DNA of 64,000 bases from Arthrinium phaeospermum (lineage: Eukaryota > Ascomycota > Sordariomycetes > Amphisphaeriales > Apiosporaceae): positions 2,418,001 to 2,482,000 of the forward strand of contig QYRS01000011.1 of NCBI GenBank assembly GCA_006503535.1, given 5' to 3'. Of this stretch, positions 11,434 to 22,868 are shown piece after piece (within the stretch, counting starts at the first letter, position 1; every line of letters begins with the position of its first letter). The notes under the pieces were generated by a model. That model was not told the DNA's origin. It searched no databases and was given only the letters and a program-made list of their open reading frames with translations. The position numbers and the translations under genes were made by a program.

Positions 11434-12983
11434 ATGTCCCGAGTCGCCGCGTTGGGCGGGCCTATGGCCATGCCTTCCATCCGAAGGGTAACAAACACGG
11501 CATCATGTGGCCTCTTGGTCACACGGGTGATGGCCATGCACAGAATGACAAGCACACAGCGCAGGAGGATGCAGACCTCCTCCAAGCGCCCTGCGCCGCC
11601 ATCTGCCGATACCCTGGCATCGCCCACCAGCAACCTGATCCCACCCGCCGTGACAGAAGACGCCACCACCATGGCGCTCAAGCAGACACCGCTCGCCGTC
11701 CTCCCTCTGGCCACCGTCATCCGCACCCTCTTCACAACGACAGTCTCGTCGTCCCGCGTGCTGCTGCCGCCGTCGCTGGCCGTCATGGGCATTCTGGCGC
11801 ACACGAGCAACCCGATCCTGAACCCGGACAAGAACCCCATCCTCCGCTACTTCATGAAGAAGACCTTCTACGCCCAGTTCTGCGCGGGCGAGAGCGCGCC
11901 CGAGGTCCGCCAGACCATCTCGGGCCTCAAGAACATCGGCTTCACGGGCGTCATTCTGGGCTACGCCAAGGAGGTCGTCCTGACCAAGGAGCAGCAGCAG
12001 GGCCTCGAGAAGAGTGGCCTGCCTACCGGCGCGGCCGCCGAGGAGTGCGTCCGCAACGAGGTGGTCCCCTGGGCCACGGGCACCATGGAGACGGTGCGCC
12101 TGGCGAGCCCCGGCGACTTCGTGGCGCTCAAGTTCAGCGGGGCCGGGCGCCAGGCCCTCTACGCCCTCAAGAACCGGCTGCCGCCGCCCAAGGAGCTGCG
12201 GTCGGCCATTGACGCCGTCTGCGACCTGGCGCGCGAGCGCGACGTGCCGCTGCTGTTCGACGCCGAGCAGGACGCCGTCCAGCAGGGCATCGACGACTGG
12301 ACCATGGAGTACCAGCGCAAGTACAACACGACGCCCGGCCACGCCCTCATCTACGGCACCTACCAGGCCTACCTCAAGAAGGCGCCCGCCGTGCTGGCCG
12401 AGCACCTGGCCGCCGCCGGCAAGGACAACTTCACGCTGGGCGTCAAGCTGGTGCGCGGCGCCTACCTGGGCTCCGACCCCCGCGAGATCATCCACGACAC
12501 CAAGGCGGACACGGACGCCTGCTACGACGGCATCTCCGAGGCCCTGATCCGGCGCGAGTGGAACACGGTGCTCAAGCCCTCTTCGGCGACCAAGTCGTCG
12601 GACCCTTCCCCCTGGTCTCGCTGGTCCTCGGCTCCCACAACCAGACGTCGGTGCGCCGGGCCCGCGCCATCCGCGACGAGATGCCGGCGCACGAGGGCAC
12701 GCGCGAGCTGGCCATCGCGCAGCTGCAGGGCATGGCGGACGAGGTGTCGTGCGAGCTGGTGGCGGTCAAGAAGGGCGACCTGGTGCGGGACGGCGGCGTC
12801 GAGAAGACGCGCGCGTACAAGTACATCGTCTGGGGCTCCACGGGCGAGTGCATGAAGTACCTGCTGCGGCGGGCGCGCGAGAACCGCGACGCGGTGCAGC
12901 GGACCCGCGACGGGCGGGACGCCATGTTCGGGGAGGTGGTGCGAAGGGTCAAGGGGGCGTTGGGGTTCGGGGCCCGGGTTTGA
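11434..12983 (+). CDS. Proline dehydrogenase (proline oxidase), with an apparent one-base frameshift
   Basis: FAD enzyme of the mitochondrial inner membrane that oxidises proline to pyrroline-5-carboxylate, the first step of proline use. The start at 11434 gives an Arg/Ser/Thr-rich, acid-poor N-terminus typical of a mitochondrial presequence. The body shows the PRODH barrel: FYAQFCAGES, the strand GVILGYAKEVV, LLFDAEQDA, and the FAD/substrate strand KLVRGAYLGSDPR near residue 338. The frame breaks near 12577: upstream it ends IRREWNTVLKP, and the conserved continuation LFGDQVVGPFP...GSHNQTSV...KYIVWGSTGECMKYLLRRARENRD is in the frame one base earlier. One extra C in the CCC at 12577-12579 would give 516 residues, normal for fungal PRODH. 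Since everything else is conserved, an assembly error is more likely than gene loss. No intron is needed. It corresponds to yeast PUT1 by function. Confidence 0.88.
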
Positions 12984-13581
12984 GCAAGGAAGGACATGAT
13001 GACGAGATGACGGAAAAGGAGGAAGCGAGGGCATATTGACATTGACGATTCATACGAGCGAAAGGCGGGGGTTACTGCTTTGAATTTTCCCTCTACCACA
13101 TGGGGTGTTCCGGAATTTGATTCGGGGGAGTTGTCGGTGGGAAGCCAGACTGGGCGTTTTATTGTTTTTCTTCGGAGTTCTTGTTGTTCAAGCCATGGAT
13201 CTGTTATAGATTGCATTGCGTGCGGTACATGCGGCCGGTTTGCTTTACAAGGAGAGGGGGGTTCGCCCGATGATGGGTGTGCACAGAATTTGCATTGCCC
13301 GGTTTACGAAATGCGTTGCTTGCTACGAGACCACGCTACAGCATGATCATGATCATCGTCACGGACGCGGCGGATGGTTCTAGATTGCATTAGGCTTGTT
13401 TTGGTTGTATATGATAGTTAGTCATACAGACGGACATCAATGCACATATACACATATCAACTATGATCATACTTGCAAGTGAAACAACCGCCCATACAAT
13501 GTGCATTTCAAATGCCTTTTCCATTCATAGCGAATGGTTCGTTCCGTGCCAACATGGCGGCTTGGGGTGGTGGTGGTTCGA
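12984..13581. other. Convergent intergenic region
   Basis: A 600-bp spacer between the 3' ends of the proline dehydrogenase and HET-domain genes. No coding frame recognised. Confidence 0.5.
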
Positions 13582-16117
13582 CTAGATAATCTCGAGGTCC
13601 CTCATGTCATGCTGCTGAAAGATCCCACGAACGACCTCCATCTCGTCCTGCGAGGTCCCGCAGGAAACAAACGTGCCTATCCGGACGAACTTCTGGGTGA
13701 ACCCGGCCGCATCGTCGTCGTCAGCTGCGGCGGCCGTTGGATGGACGACGAGCCCGGCCACCACCCATCTCTCCTTGTCGTAGTCGTAGTAACTGGCGAC
13801 GAGAAGGAAAAGGCAGCCTCGCAGCTCGGTGTGGTCGCCCGCTGCGAACTCGAACCAGCACTGTAACGAGAGTCCTTCTTCGCCGTCTTCCTCTTCCCAT
13901 TCCCCTTCCCATTCCTCCTCTTCTTCCTCTCCTCCTCCTCTTCCTCCTCCTCTTCTCCTCCTCCTCCTCCTCCTCCTCCTCCTCCTCCTCCTCTTCCTCT
14001 CCGCCTTTTTGCCTAATCGGTACTGAGCCCACCCGTCCTCGCTCCAGGTCTCGGTCTGCCAGTAGCCCACCTCTTCGTCGTCCGCCGGGAACGCGCGGGC
14101 CCGGATGTGCAGGGAGGCGCGCCGGAGCTCGCCGCAGGGGTCGGAGCCCGCGGGCACACAGACAGCTCGTATTTCGTCGCACTCGTCGCGGAAGTCGGGC
14201 AGGGCCAGGCTGGCGAAGCTGCCGGGCTCGTGGTAGGCGACGCAGCGGGCCACCCAGCTCCACGAGGGGCCGATATATGCTTTGTTTGCATTCGAGTCAT
14301 CAACGTCGTCGTAGGAGGCCAAGAGCGAGGCGAGGTCCGGGTGCGGGGGCTCCATGCACTGCCAGAGCAAGCCGGACGCGAGCCGGCCCGCCCAGAGGCC
14401 CGCGGCGTACTCGTCCCGGAGCAGCGGGGCGAAGACGTGCGCCAGCCCCGAGAGGGAGGGGAAGGCGTCGGTCGGGCTCGTGGTCGCGCGGGCGCCGTAG
14501 CCCATGACGACCCAGTACACCCACTCCCGATAAACCGCGTCGGGGTCTTCGAGGCGCGCGACGGCGTCGAGGCCGAAGTGGTCCTGGACCGCGTACCGGC
14601 CGATCTCGGGCCTGTAGGTCGGGCCGAAGACGTGGTCGTACTCGGAGCGGTAGCCGGGGCCTTGGGTGCCTCGGTCTTGGTCGTCGTCGTCGCTTCCCTT
14701 GCCGTCGCCGCAGACAAAGTGCATGCCCGAGGTGGTGAAGTAGAGCTTGCGCGTCGACATCATCATCTCCTGGAACGTCCAGGCCCGCGTGCTCCAGAGG
14801 CTGTTGCCCAGGCCGAACTGGCCCCATTCGTTGTGCGTCTCGGTCGAGGCGTCGTCGGAGGAAGACCAGCCGGAAGATGCCTCGTCGGAGTGGAACGACC
14901 ACGTCAGGGGCTGGAAGCAGTACGTGCCCCTCCGCGTTCCCGACGGGTCCGCCACCGGGTCGACCGGCACCGTCAGCGCGGGCACCGACTCCCCCCGCCG
15001 CAGGAACCCTTCCTGGCACGAGGCCGAGGACACGGCGCACACCGTCAGGAAGGCCCCGCCGTAGACGCGGCCCATGGTCGCCGACTCGGGCTCCCAGTCC
15101 TCCCGGTCCCCCTGCCGGATGCACAGGGCGTCGATCCAGACGTAGGGCACCCCGAGGGCGCGGGCCAGCGCCACCGTGTCGCGCTGCGTCGGCGACAGCT
15201 CGTATTGGTCGAAGCCCGCCGTGAGCCGCGCCTCCGACGCCCGCGTGAGCAGCAGCTGCGACTGGCCGCCCCAGCAGTAGCTTAGGGCTAGGTAGCGGCG
15301 ATCCGTAGGAGGCTCTTCTTCTTCTTCCGAGGAGGGAAATGCTTTGCGGCGGTTGAGCTCGACGACGCGGGGGCGCTCGCCTCTCACGTCGACCAGTCTG
15401 GTTGGCAAGAACCCGGTGGCCTTGGTTTCGGGGTGCGCGTGGCGTGCGCAGCTGTATAGGGACGTCTTGAGGAAGTCGACCGGCTGGGCGGCCAGAGCAT
15501 ACGGTTCGATCGGCTGGGGGAACCGGCGCGATTTCGCAATTTCTTCTGCATTGCCAAAACCAAGAATGTTTGAGAACACGGCCTGTTGGAGGGAACTAGA
15601 GACGGCCGCGGATGGGGGACTTACCGCATTTAGACGTCACCGGGAATGACAGCACGAGCATCCCGCCTCCCCACGGCGGGACTTCGTCGTGGTCGCCGTA
15701 GGCGTCCCAGACCAGGATCTGGAATAGCCAGCCGGCCACGGGCCTGTCGGGCTGCGCCAGCCATCGCAGGCCCAGCCGCAGCTTCTCCACCGCGTGGCCG
15801 TCGGGCCACTGCCGCGCCTCCCGCGACGACAGGGCCGCCCGGAGGAAGCGGCAAAAGCCGCAGCCCGTCTCCCGGATCGAGGCCTCGATCGTCGGCAGGC
15901 CCGGCCACCTGTCCTCCCACCACAGCCAGTCCGGGCTCCATGTGCAAAAGCCGCCGGCCGCGGCGTGTCTCCAGCCGTCCCCCGTGCCGTCGTCGGGCTC
16001 ATCCCCCTCCTCGTTTGCAACGGGCCCTTTGGTGGACGGCGGCAGGCAGGGAAGTTGAAGGGCTGGTTTGCAGTAGTCGCACAGGACCGCGACGCTGTCG
16101 CCCTCTCCAGGGCCCAT
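13582..16117 (-). CDS. HET-domain protein (heterokaryon incompatibility type)
   Basis: Two exons, 15625-16117 and 13582-15545, joined by donor GTAAGT at 15624 and an acceptor at 15546-15547; the phase fits and the product has 818 residues. The first ATG at 16117 follows in-frame stopless sequence without another ATG. Exon 1 has a CDYC pair and a Trp-rich WSPDWLWWEDRWPG region usual upstream of fungal HET domains. The HET domain covers about residues 249-360, with the marks LALSYCWGG, VPYVWIDALCIRQGD and the AFLTVCAVSSAS strand. Such proteins can trigger cell death on fusion of unlike strains, though most family members have no known partner. Near residue 690 a (CCT)n-type microsatellite encodes a long Arg run followed by Gly and Glu runs, most likely slippage. 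The C-terminal part after it (LQCWFEFAAGDH, then VAGLVVHP) is again conserved-looking. Confidence 0.85.
13893..14001. repeat. CCT/TTC microsatellite inside the HET gene
   Basis: More than 100 bp of CCT, CTT and TTC units, with a pure run of about a dozen CCT triplets at 13957-13992. Read on the minus strand it encodes an Arg block then a Glu/Gly block. The triplet unit keeps the frame open, so length variants would be tolerated. Confidence 0.9.
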
Positions 16118-17622
16118 CGTGATGGGTATATAGAGTTCTTCTTCAAAGAGAAGAAGGCCGACCTTGGGCGTCTCCCAACTTTCTTTGCGTGTGAGCTTTT
16201 CCTGCTGTATGACAAAGATCGCGGCACCTTTGGAATCAACTAAACCAGGCAAGAGAAAAATGATATTTCACACGAGAGCGAGAAAGAGAGAGACGGTCGC
16301 TCGGGGATGGGGGCTGAATGAGTCCCGTACGGGCGGGGCGGTCTTGAGATTTAGGTCATTTGTGCCTTACAACACTCCCGAGAGACGATTAAACGGGGCA
16401 CCGGGGCTCTTCCCGAGCTTTTTGTATGGCGGTGGTGATGTGCCAAGTACAGTGGGATGGATCACTGCCATGTTTCTTTTCTCGAGTAAGCACTAGTTCA
16501 TCTCGTAGGATGGCCTGGGTGGTGTTGGCGATCCTTGGAAGAGCTGATCCTGCTAACTGTTAGCAAGTTCGCATAGTGGGACCTTCCTACATGATACCAA
16601 GTCTGCTGATCCAATTGAGCCACACTTGTCGGATGCTGTCGACTATTGTAATCAAGCCTATCATCGCCAGTTCGTCAAGAGTATCTGGACACGCGCTTGC
16701 TTATTATACCTGGCCGCTTTCGTCGCGATGGTCGATCTCATCAATCCATGCTCGGGCACTCCAGCCAGTATTCCTAGCCCGAGGTGACAATGCGCCGCCG
16801 TCGCCCTCTGGGCGGCGACGGTCAAGTGAGGCCAGCCTCTTGATAACGAGACAAAACGACGTGGTGAACGGGGAATTGTAAGCCCAGCCAGAGGAGAACG
16901 CAGTATCCTCAACCTTCTGCTCCAGCACGTGAGGCGATCGGTCTGTAGAAACATAGGAGCTGTCATCGACCGCCGTCCCGTTCGCCTTCTCATATGGACG
17001 TTGACAACAGGCGACATTAGTAGTTGCCGCGCCTGAACATGGTGTCAGTCCTCGAGGGCTGCTTCCTCTCATAGTTACGATTGCTGGAACAAAAAACGAC
17101 CAGCGGCGGGACGAACGGGGAGATAGCGAGCAGGTATCAACGACGACTGGTAACGTTTGGGGTTGGCGCTGTATTCGGAACGACATCGTGTGCCAAAACT
17201 ACCGAGCGCTCAGGAAAGGAAAGTACGGAACGCCTAGAATTATGATCACCTAAGCGGTGTCGAATTCAGCGTCTCGGAGAAGTCACCGGACAAGCATGGC
17301 CGCATCACATAAAACGTACCAGATCAGTCAAGTAGAGCAGCAATCATATTAGTATACACACATGTACATTAGGGACGTAATTTTGGCAGTCTGAAGCCCC
17401 TTTGGCTTTGGCGGAAGAAACATTACTACATTCCCTAGCAAGAGGCTTTTAAAACGAGCGTCCTTCGGTTCGCCACACTTCCCAAAAACATGACTCGTAA
17501 ACGTGGTGAGTCGTATCAACTCCATGAAAAAATGCAAATTAGTCTACACGCCGAACATCCCTTATTGGCCCTTCGCTGGCCGACAATTCTGAGGTGTGAG
17601 CGGACAGTCGCTGTTGTTCCCC
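16118..17622. other. Intergenic region upstream of the HET gene
   Basis: About 1.5 kb. A 160-codon open frame on the minus strand (16704-17186) has irregular composition and no recognisable domain, so I do not call it a gene. No repeat family seen. Confidence 0.45.
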
Positions 17623-18582
17623 CTAGGCCAGGACCAAAACGCTCGTTCCATGCTCCTGAGAGTGGCTCGAGTCAATCAGCACGTGGGCATTCATAGCCAT
17701 CCGCGAGCCGATTTCACCGTAGCTGATGATTTTGATTTCGTCCTCCTTCTCTTCACCATCATCCCACCCTTTCTGGGGACCCCACGCCAGCTGGCATCCC
17801 TTGGCCGTGGTGGCTTCGAGTAGGGCCTTCATCATGGCGCCGTTCTTCTTCACCGAAGGGTTGGCGTCGAATTCCACCGTCTCGAGGTTTGGCAGCTCGT
17901 CCAAGACGGCAGCCAGCAGTTCGCGCGAGAACCGCTCGTAGAAGCCGTCCGAGTGGCGGAATCCCTTGAACATCTCGTTGGAGGGGTCGCACTCGACAAA
18001 GACCTTGACCCGGCGCGCCGAGACGCAGTCTTTGAGGCCGAGCCCTTCGTTGACGACCCAGCCGCGGGGAGGCCGGTTCCATCCGGGCCCTAGGCGGAGC
18101 TCGAACGTGTTGATCATGGATCGCTGGTTCGGCTTCATCCGGGCAAGCAGGGGCTTCTTGGCCTTGAAGAACTTGCCGTAGATGGGGAAGAGGCGCACGG
18201 GGTGCGTGCTGTAGAAGACATAGCTAGCCTCCCGGTAGACGAGGCGGCATGTCCGGAGGAGGCCGAGCCTCTTGTGGTAGCGCTTGTAGTTCTCGAAGTC
18301 GAGATCCAGGACCTCGTCAAAGTTGTCGAAATGGTATTCGTAAACCTTGATGCGCAGCTCTGAAGGCAGATCCAAGAATCGGAAAGGGACGAGGGGCTTT
18401 CGCTTCGGTTTGGGGGCGTTCTCGATGGGCACGTCCATGGTGAGGTCGCTGAGGTTGATGGCCAATGCCGAGACTGGGTCCGACTCGGCCCCAGGCGCAT
18501 TCTTCGCAGACGAGACAGGAGTCGGCCCTGCCTTGGTGCCAGAGGCTCGCGAGCCTTTGGCTCCTGCCGAAGGACGTCGCAT
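17623..18582 (-). CDS. 2EXR-type protein (F-box-like fungal family)
   Basis: Single-exon protein of 319 residues. After a basic, Ser/Ala-rich N-terminus, the segment PFRFLDLPSELRIKVYEYHF (residues 66-85) is the fungal 2EXR motif, related to the first helix of F-boxes (LPxELRxxIY). It is followed by RTCRLVYREASYVFYST, the usual second block where old relatives have CRQIxxEAxxVFY. The remainder has alternating strands and helices up to a Ser/His-rich tail. These are large, mostly uncharacterised families in Pezizomycotina; a ubiquitin-ligase role is only presumed. The start at 18582 is the first ATG and gives normal length. Confidence 0.8.
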   Translation of the reverse strand: MRRPSAGAKGSRASGTKAGPTPVSSAKNAPGAESDPVSALAINLSDLTMDVPIENAPKPKRKPLVPFRFLDLPSELRIKVYEYHFDNFDEVLDLDFENYKRYHKRLGLLRTCRLVYREASYVFYSTHPVRLFPIYGKFFKAKKPLLARMKPNQRSMINTFELRLGPGWNRPPRGWVVNEGLGLKDCVSARRVKVFVECDPSNEMFKGFRHSDGFYERFSRELLAAVLDELPNLETVEFDANPSVKKNGAMMKALLEATTAKGCQLAWGPQKGWDDGEEKEDEIKIISYGEIGSRMAMNAHVLIDSSHSQEHGTSVLVLA

Positions 18583-19924
18583 GGTGTCTTATGGGTGTGG
18601 GTGCAGTTACAGTATGTGCTAACTGGATGCAGGTGGCGAAGGTGAACGATGAAGCGGTCGGTTTCGCGCGTGGAATGATGGTGGGGTCAATTCCTTATCG
18701 CAGGTAGTCGAGGGTCGATACGGGATCGAGCAGGATAAATCCGGAGTATTTTGATTGTATGAACAGTGCTGTCTATTGTCGTTGGAGTTGGAACAGAACG
18801 AGGCGTGCCGAGGGTGGTGCCATCGTGATATTCTCAAACGAATGACAACCACCCTCTAAAACGCAGCTCCCTGAGCAGCCATGGTTGCGTTGTAGGGGTC
18901 TGGTGGGATAAGTGGGAGTGTCGGCGGGGACTGGCAATTGGTTGTTGGTCACTCAAGTCGCAAACAACCGTCAATGTCAATCTGTTGCGGCAGGTTGCAA
19001 AGAATCAATTCTAAATCAACTTAACACAATCGACTAGAAGAGGGGGAAGGTTCGATAAGTACAGGCAAACAGGACGGAAGAAAGGAATAGGTTGAGGTAC
19101 GATGAGTAAGAGGCGAGAGTGAATTTGTAGATTGAGTTGCAATCTCGAGTCTTTGTACCGGCAGAGTGCCAAAGTCTGGGGTAAGTCGGTGATTGGCAGG
19201 GCGGGTCAGATGATGGCAAATAAGGCGGGGCTCTCTTTTTTAGCATTTGCTTAAAGGCCGCTTCGGCATTGCGACAAGCGACTGGACTGGCAGCGAATTG
19301 ATGCTTTCGGCCGGCCGCTGAAAAGATTTGAAGCGTGCTTGTAGCGTCCGACTCGGACGATAATATGTAAGTTGCCACCCAGGTTCTCTCAGTAATAGGC
19401 CAGATCAAATCATTGAGACCCATCTCAAAGCAACGCACTGTCGCCAGAAATTCAATTGATCCCCAAATTCCTTTGAGCTGACCTCGGTGAAATGTCAATT
19501 GGCATACACAGTATCTGTTTGGAAGAGGCCGCTGCGACAACGGCCTCGGGGAGAAAGTGGAATGACGTGAGGGCTGTGGCTGATGATGGTACGATCGTCA
19601 TCAACCGATAAGGTGCAGCACAGGCCTGGATTGCGGATTAGCGGTTGGCAGCGCTAGCTTATCTGCCCAACCCAACCAAGCAGCTTGTGGCTGGGTGGGA
19701 TAAAATTTAGAGGTAGAGCTGGACAGAAGCTCGTCGACTGGCAAGCCAATTCGATTTGATTGATTCTGACGCAACCTTTTTTTGTACACCACCCAATCTT
19801 CACTTCTACGCCAGAACTACAGTCAGCTGCCAGCTCGGCTGTTTGGGTTGGACGGATCCTACCTCTTAATAATCCTTCTTCGGCTTGTCTTAGCATTATT
19901 GGTGCGACCAGATTCTTATCCAGC
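18583..19924. other. Divergent intergenic region upstream of TIM50
   Basis: A 1.34-kb spacer between the divergent 2EXR and TIM50 genes. A minus-strand open frame at 19034-19540 (168 codons) has no domain and poor codon bias. No repeat or RNA gene seen. Confidence 0.45.
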
Positions 19925-21439
19925 ATGTGGTCGAGAGCTCTGCTGCGCTCCGCGCGCTCGCCCGCTTTCACAAGGACAGCCCTGCGGACACCGATAGCTT
20001 CCAGAGTCACAGTCCCGTCGACCTCCTTATGGATGCGAGGCCTGGCAGACCAGAAGCCCTCTTCATCACAACCGAAAGAGCCTCAGTCCAGCTCGCAACC
20101 GCCAAAGCCCGAAGATGCGCCCTCGTCAGAACCCACAGAAACGACCCCTCAAAAACCTTTCAATCTTCCCGACCTGACCCAAGGTATCCCCTCCACCCTC
20201 GAGTTCGAAAAGGATGGCGCCACTAGCAAATCCGCGCTGCAAGCGCTGGAGGAGGAGGAAGCAGCTACCGGAAGCAGCGGCCGCGGCAAGGGCGAGCTAC
20301 CGGCTTCCGCATACGTCTCCTCCACTGATCGGAGGCGCAACCAAATGGCCAACTACATGTACGGTGCTGCCCTGGCCCTGGCCATCGCCAGTGTCGCATA
20401 CCTCGGTCGGGATTGGGACGAGGAGGAGGCCCCGACGCACCAGGATATCCCCAACGGCTGGTATCCCGGCCTGTGGTGGAAGCGTTTCCGCGCGCGTACC
20501 GGCGACACCCTGAGCTACTACAACGAGCCCACGTTCGAGAAGCTGCTGCCGGACCCCGACCCCATGTTCGAGCGCCCCTACACCCTGTGCATCAGTCTGG
20601 AGGATATGCTGGTCCACAGCGAGTGGACGCGCGAGCACGGCTGGAGGATCGCCAAGCGACCCGGCGCCGACTACTTCCTGCACTACCTGAGCCAGTACTA
20701 CGAGCTGGTCCTCTTCACCACCGTTCCCTTCGCTATGGGCGAGCCTCTGGTGCGCAAGATGGACCCCTTCCGCTTCATCGTCTGGCCCCTGTTCCGGGAG
20801 GCGACCAAGTACGAGAACGGCGAGATCGTCAAGGATCTCTCCTACCTCAACCGTGACCTGTCCAAGGTCGTCATCGTCGACACCAATGCCAGGCACGTCC
20901 GCAACCAGCCCGAGAACGCCATTGTCCTCCCCAAGTGGACCGGCGACCCCAAGGATAAGGAGCTTGTGTCGCTGATCCCCTTCCTCGAGTACGTCCACAC
21001 CATGCAGTACAAGGATGTCCGTGAGGTCCTCAAGTCCTTCGACGGCAAGCACATCCCCACCGAGTTCCAGCGCCGCGAGGCCATCGCCCGCGCCAAGTTC
21101 GAGGAGGAGTTCAACGCGCGCAAGCCCAAGCACAAGTCTGGCATGGCCTCTCTCGGCTCTATGCTCGGCCTGAAGCCCAGCAACATGACTATGATGGTGG
21201 TCCCCGAAGGCGAGGTCAACCCGAGTGAGGCGTTCGCCCAGGGCAAGATGCTCCAGGATATCGCCCGCGAGCGTGGCCAGCGCAACTACGAGATGATGGA
21301 GGAGGAGATCCGTAAGAACGGAAAGAAGTGGCTCGAGGAGGAGCAGCAGATGCAGGAGAAGGCTCAGGCCGAGGCCATGGCCAGCATGAAGGGCTCCCTG
21401 ACCGGCTGGTTCATCCCTAGTGGAGGCGAGAAGAAATAA
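19925..21439 (+). CDS. TIM50: Tim50, presequence receptor of the TIM23 translocase
   Basis: Single-exon protein of 504 residues. The N-terminus (MWSRALLRSARSPAFTRTAL) is an Arg/Ser-rich amphipathic presequence. A Pro/Ser/Glu-rich stretch follows, then one transmembrane helix at about 142-160 (YMYGAALALAIASVAYL), then the intermembrane-space domain with the FCP1/HAD-like fold. Tim50 marks are clear: TLCISLEDMLVHSEW, KRPGADYFLHYLSQYYELVLFTT, and SYLNRDLSKVVIVDTNARHVRNQPENAI. The HAD nucleophile position reads SLED rather than DLDE, as in yeast Tim50, so no phosphatase activity is expected. The C-terminus is a long charged helix (IARERGQRNYEMMEEEIRKN). Tim50 receives presequence proteins from the TOM complex and passes them to Tim23. 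Confidence 0.95.
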   Translation: MWSRALLRSARSPAFTRTALRTPIASRVTVPSTSLWMRGLADQKPSSSQPKEPQSSSQPPKPEDAPSSEPTETTPQKPFNLPDLTQGIPSTLEFEKDGATSKSALQALEEEEAATGSSGRGKGELPASAYVSSTDRRRNQMANYMYGAALALAIASVAYLGRDWDEEEAPTHQDIPNGWYPGLWWKRFRARTGDTLSYYNEPTFEKLLPDPDPMFERPYTLCISLEDMLVHSEWTREHGWRIAKRPGADYFLHYLSQYYELVLFTTVPFAMGEPLVRKMDPFRFIVWPLFREATKYENGEIVKDLSYLNRDLSKVVIVDTNARHVRNQPENAIVLPKWTGDPKDKELVSLIPFLEYVHTMQYKDVREVLKSFDGKHIPTEFQRREAIARAKFEEEFNARKPKHKSGMASLGSMLGLKPSNMTMMVVPEGEVNPSEAFAQGKMLQDIARERGQRNYEMMEEEIRKNGKKWLEEEQQMQEKAQAEAMASMKGSLTGWFIPSGGEKK

Positions 21440-22607
21440 ACCAAAAAGGACCTGTCGACGAGTAGCCACGGTGGTGGTGGCGGTGCCGGCTTGAGAATAT
21501 CTCTGTACTAATATGAAACGAAACGATACATTACCTACCTACGTTTTCTTCGGTTGAAGATAGGGGGTTCGGCGCAAACCGGGGTGGTGCTACGATTCGC
21601 TAGACTGGGCCTGAGTGTGTGTGCGACCTGGGCGAGCAGGCCAGGAAACGGCCGCAATACAACAGCGCCTCTGTTTTGATCTCTCTACTCCCTTGTTGGT
21701 TGATGGGCAAAGCGGGCACAACATGTATGCATAACGATATAGGATGAAACCCCTTTCCCATGGTCGCGACGATCATGGAATGATGTTGTACCTAGTGTTC
21801 TAGTTTAGTGGTGGTGGTGGGCGGTCTAGTTCTGATGTCGCACAAGACAGTCAGAGCATGGGTGGGCATAATATTATGTATATTACCTGTAAATCTTCAC
21901 GAACGAAAAAAAACAAAATGTCTAATATGGGCCTCGTTATCATTTGGAAACTGCAGTATCACGTTTATCATACTCGTGGAAGACGACTTAGAAGCTTGTT
22001 GGTCATGATAGATCAATTGATCGGGATTCAAACCAATGTGCGAGCTCCTTGTTGTCCTGCAAAAAAGAAATCCCCGCCATTTCTTGGCCAACTACGTACA
22101 GTACAGCCAACGGTGGCTCTCTGGGAAGGGGAAGTAGGTATGCATCAATCAATGCATTGAATGTTGGTGACCTCAGGCTGGCAAGCTGGTTGGTTCCCAT
22201 ACAAGTTAGCCGCGTGCGCCGAGACCCAGACCACACACATGGGTTTGGCAGCTAAGAATGTGTTTCAACTGAAAATGATCGGGCCGTGTGGGGTTGGCGG
22301 TGATGGTGATTCAGTCTTTCCCGAACCAGCCACTGCATAGAATCAATTGGGAGCTGACGGTCAGGTAGTCGAATCGTTGCTCACTCCCAAAGGGATAACC
22401 GTTGATTTCGCTTCCATGCAGTCGCAAAGGTTGGCCATTGCTTGATTACTCGAATAGTTCCTCTGTGTATTAGTAGAACAATGTTAGTGTTATAACAGTT
22501 GGATAAATACACGCATTCTATGCGGTGATGCCATCCCTGCGCAGCAACAGGTGAGTGCTTACACCAGCCCCTGGTTGTAACAAGTCTCCCGCTTGGACTC
22601 CAGCTCA
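21440..22607. other. Intergenic region between TIM50 and the small-protein cluster
   Basis: About 1.17 kb with no coding frame recognised. It marks the change from dense core genes to the sparse accessory cluster. Confidence 0.5.
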
Positions 22608-22868
22608 TCAGTTCACGCGGCGGCGGCGAACCGGTCGACCTTCGGCCGGGAATGTAGCTTTGGGGACAATGGGGTCCTCGTCACTGACCCACATGTCGCC
22701 GGTCTGGCGGTATGGGTGGTGTTGTGAAGGCCAAGACGTGTCGCGGTTGCTTGAGGCAGACGGGCGTTGTTTGGTGTAAGTGAGGTAGGCAATCCAGAGT
22801 GATGCAACGGCAACGAAGAAGGAAGGGATGCCGAGGGCTAGGGCCACGACAACTTCAGATGAGAGCAT
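22608..22868 (-). CDS. Small single-pass membrane protein, cluster copy 1
   Basis: An 86-residue member of an unrecognised paralogous family with copies through 34.5 kb. Residues 4-27 form one hydrophobic helix (EVVVALALGIPSFFVAVASL, then WIAYLTYT). A polar middle rich in Ser, Pro, Trp and His follows, then the tail PVRRRRVN. The Glu before the helix and the Arg-rich tail suggest, by the positive-inside rule, that the C-terminus faces the cytosol. It is supported as a gene by conservation of the reading frame among copies that differ freely in the middle. A TATTAAA-like box lies about 115 bp upstream and a GTAAGC donor-like site 46 nt after the stop. Function unknown. Confidence 0.7.
   Translation of the reverse strand: MLSSEVVVALALGIPSFFVAVASLWIAYLTYTKQRPSASSNRDTSWPSQHHPYRQTGDMWVSDEDPIVPKATFPAEGRPVRRRRVN

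Noticed and set aside
14107..15285. 392-codon plus-strand frame
   Set aside because: Antisense to the HET-domain exon; no domain and extreme Arg/Gly/Ala content.
16704..17186. 160-codon minus-strand frame
   Set aside because: No domain, irregular composition, several overlapping frames of like length; not called.
20297..21469. 390-codon minus-strand frame
   Set aside because: Antisense to TIM50, which is supported by domain motifs.
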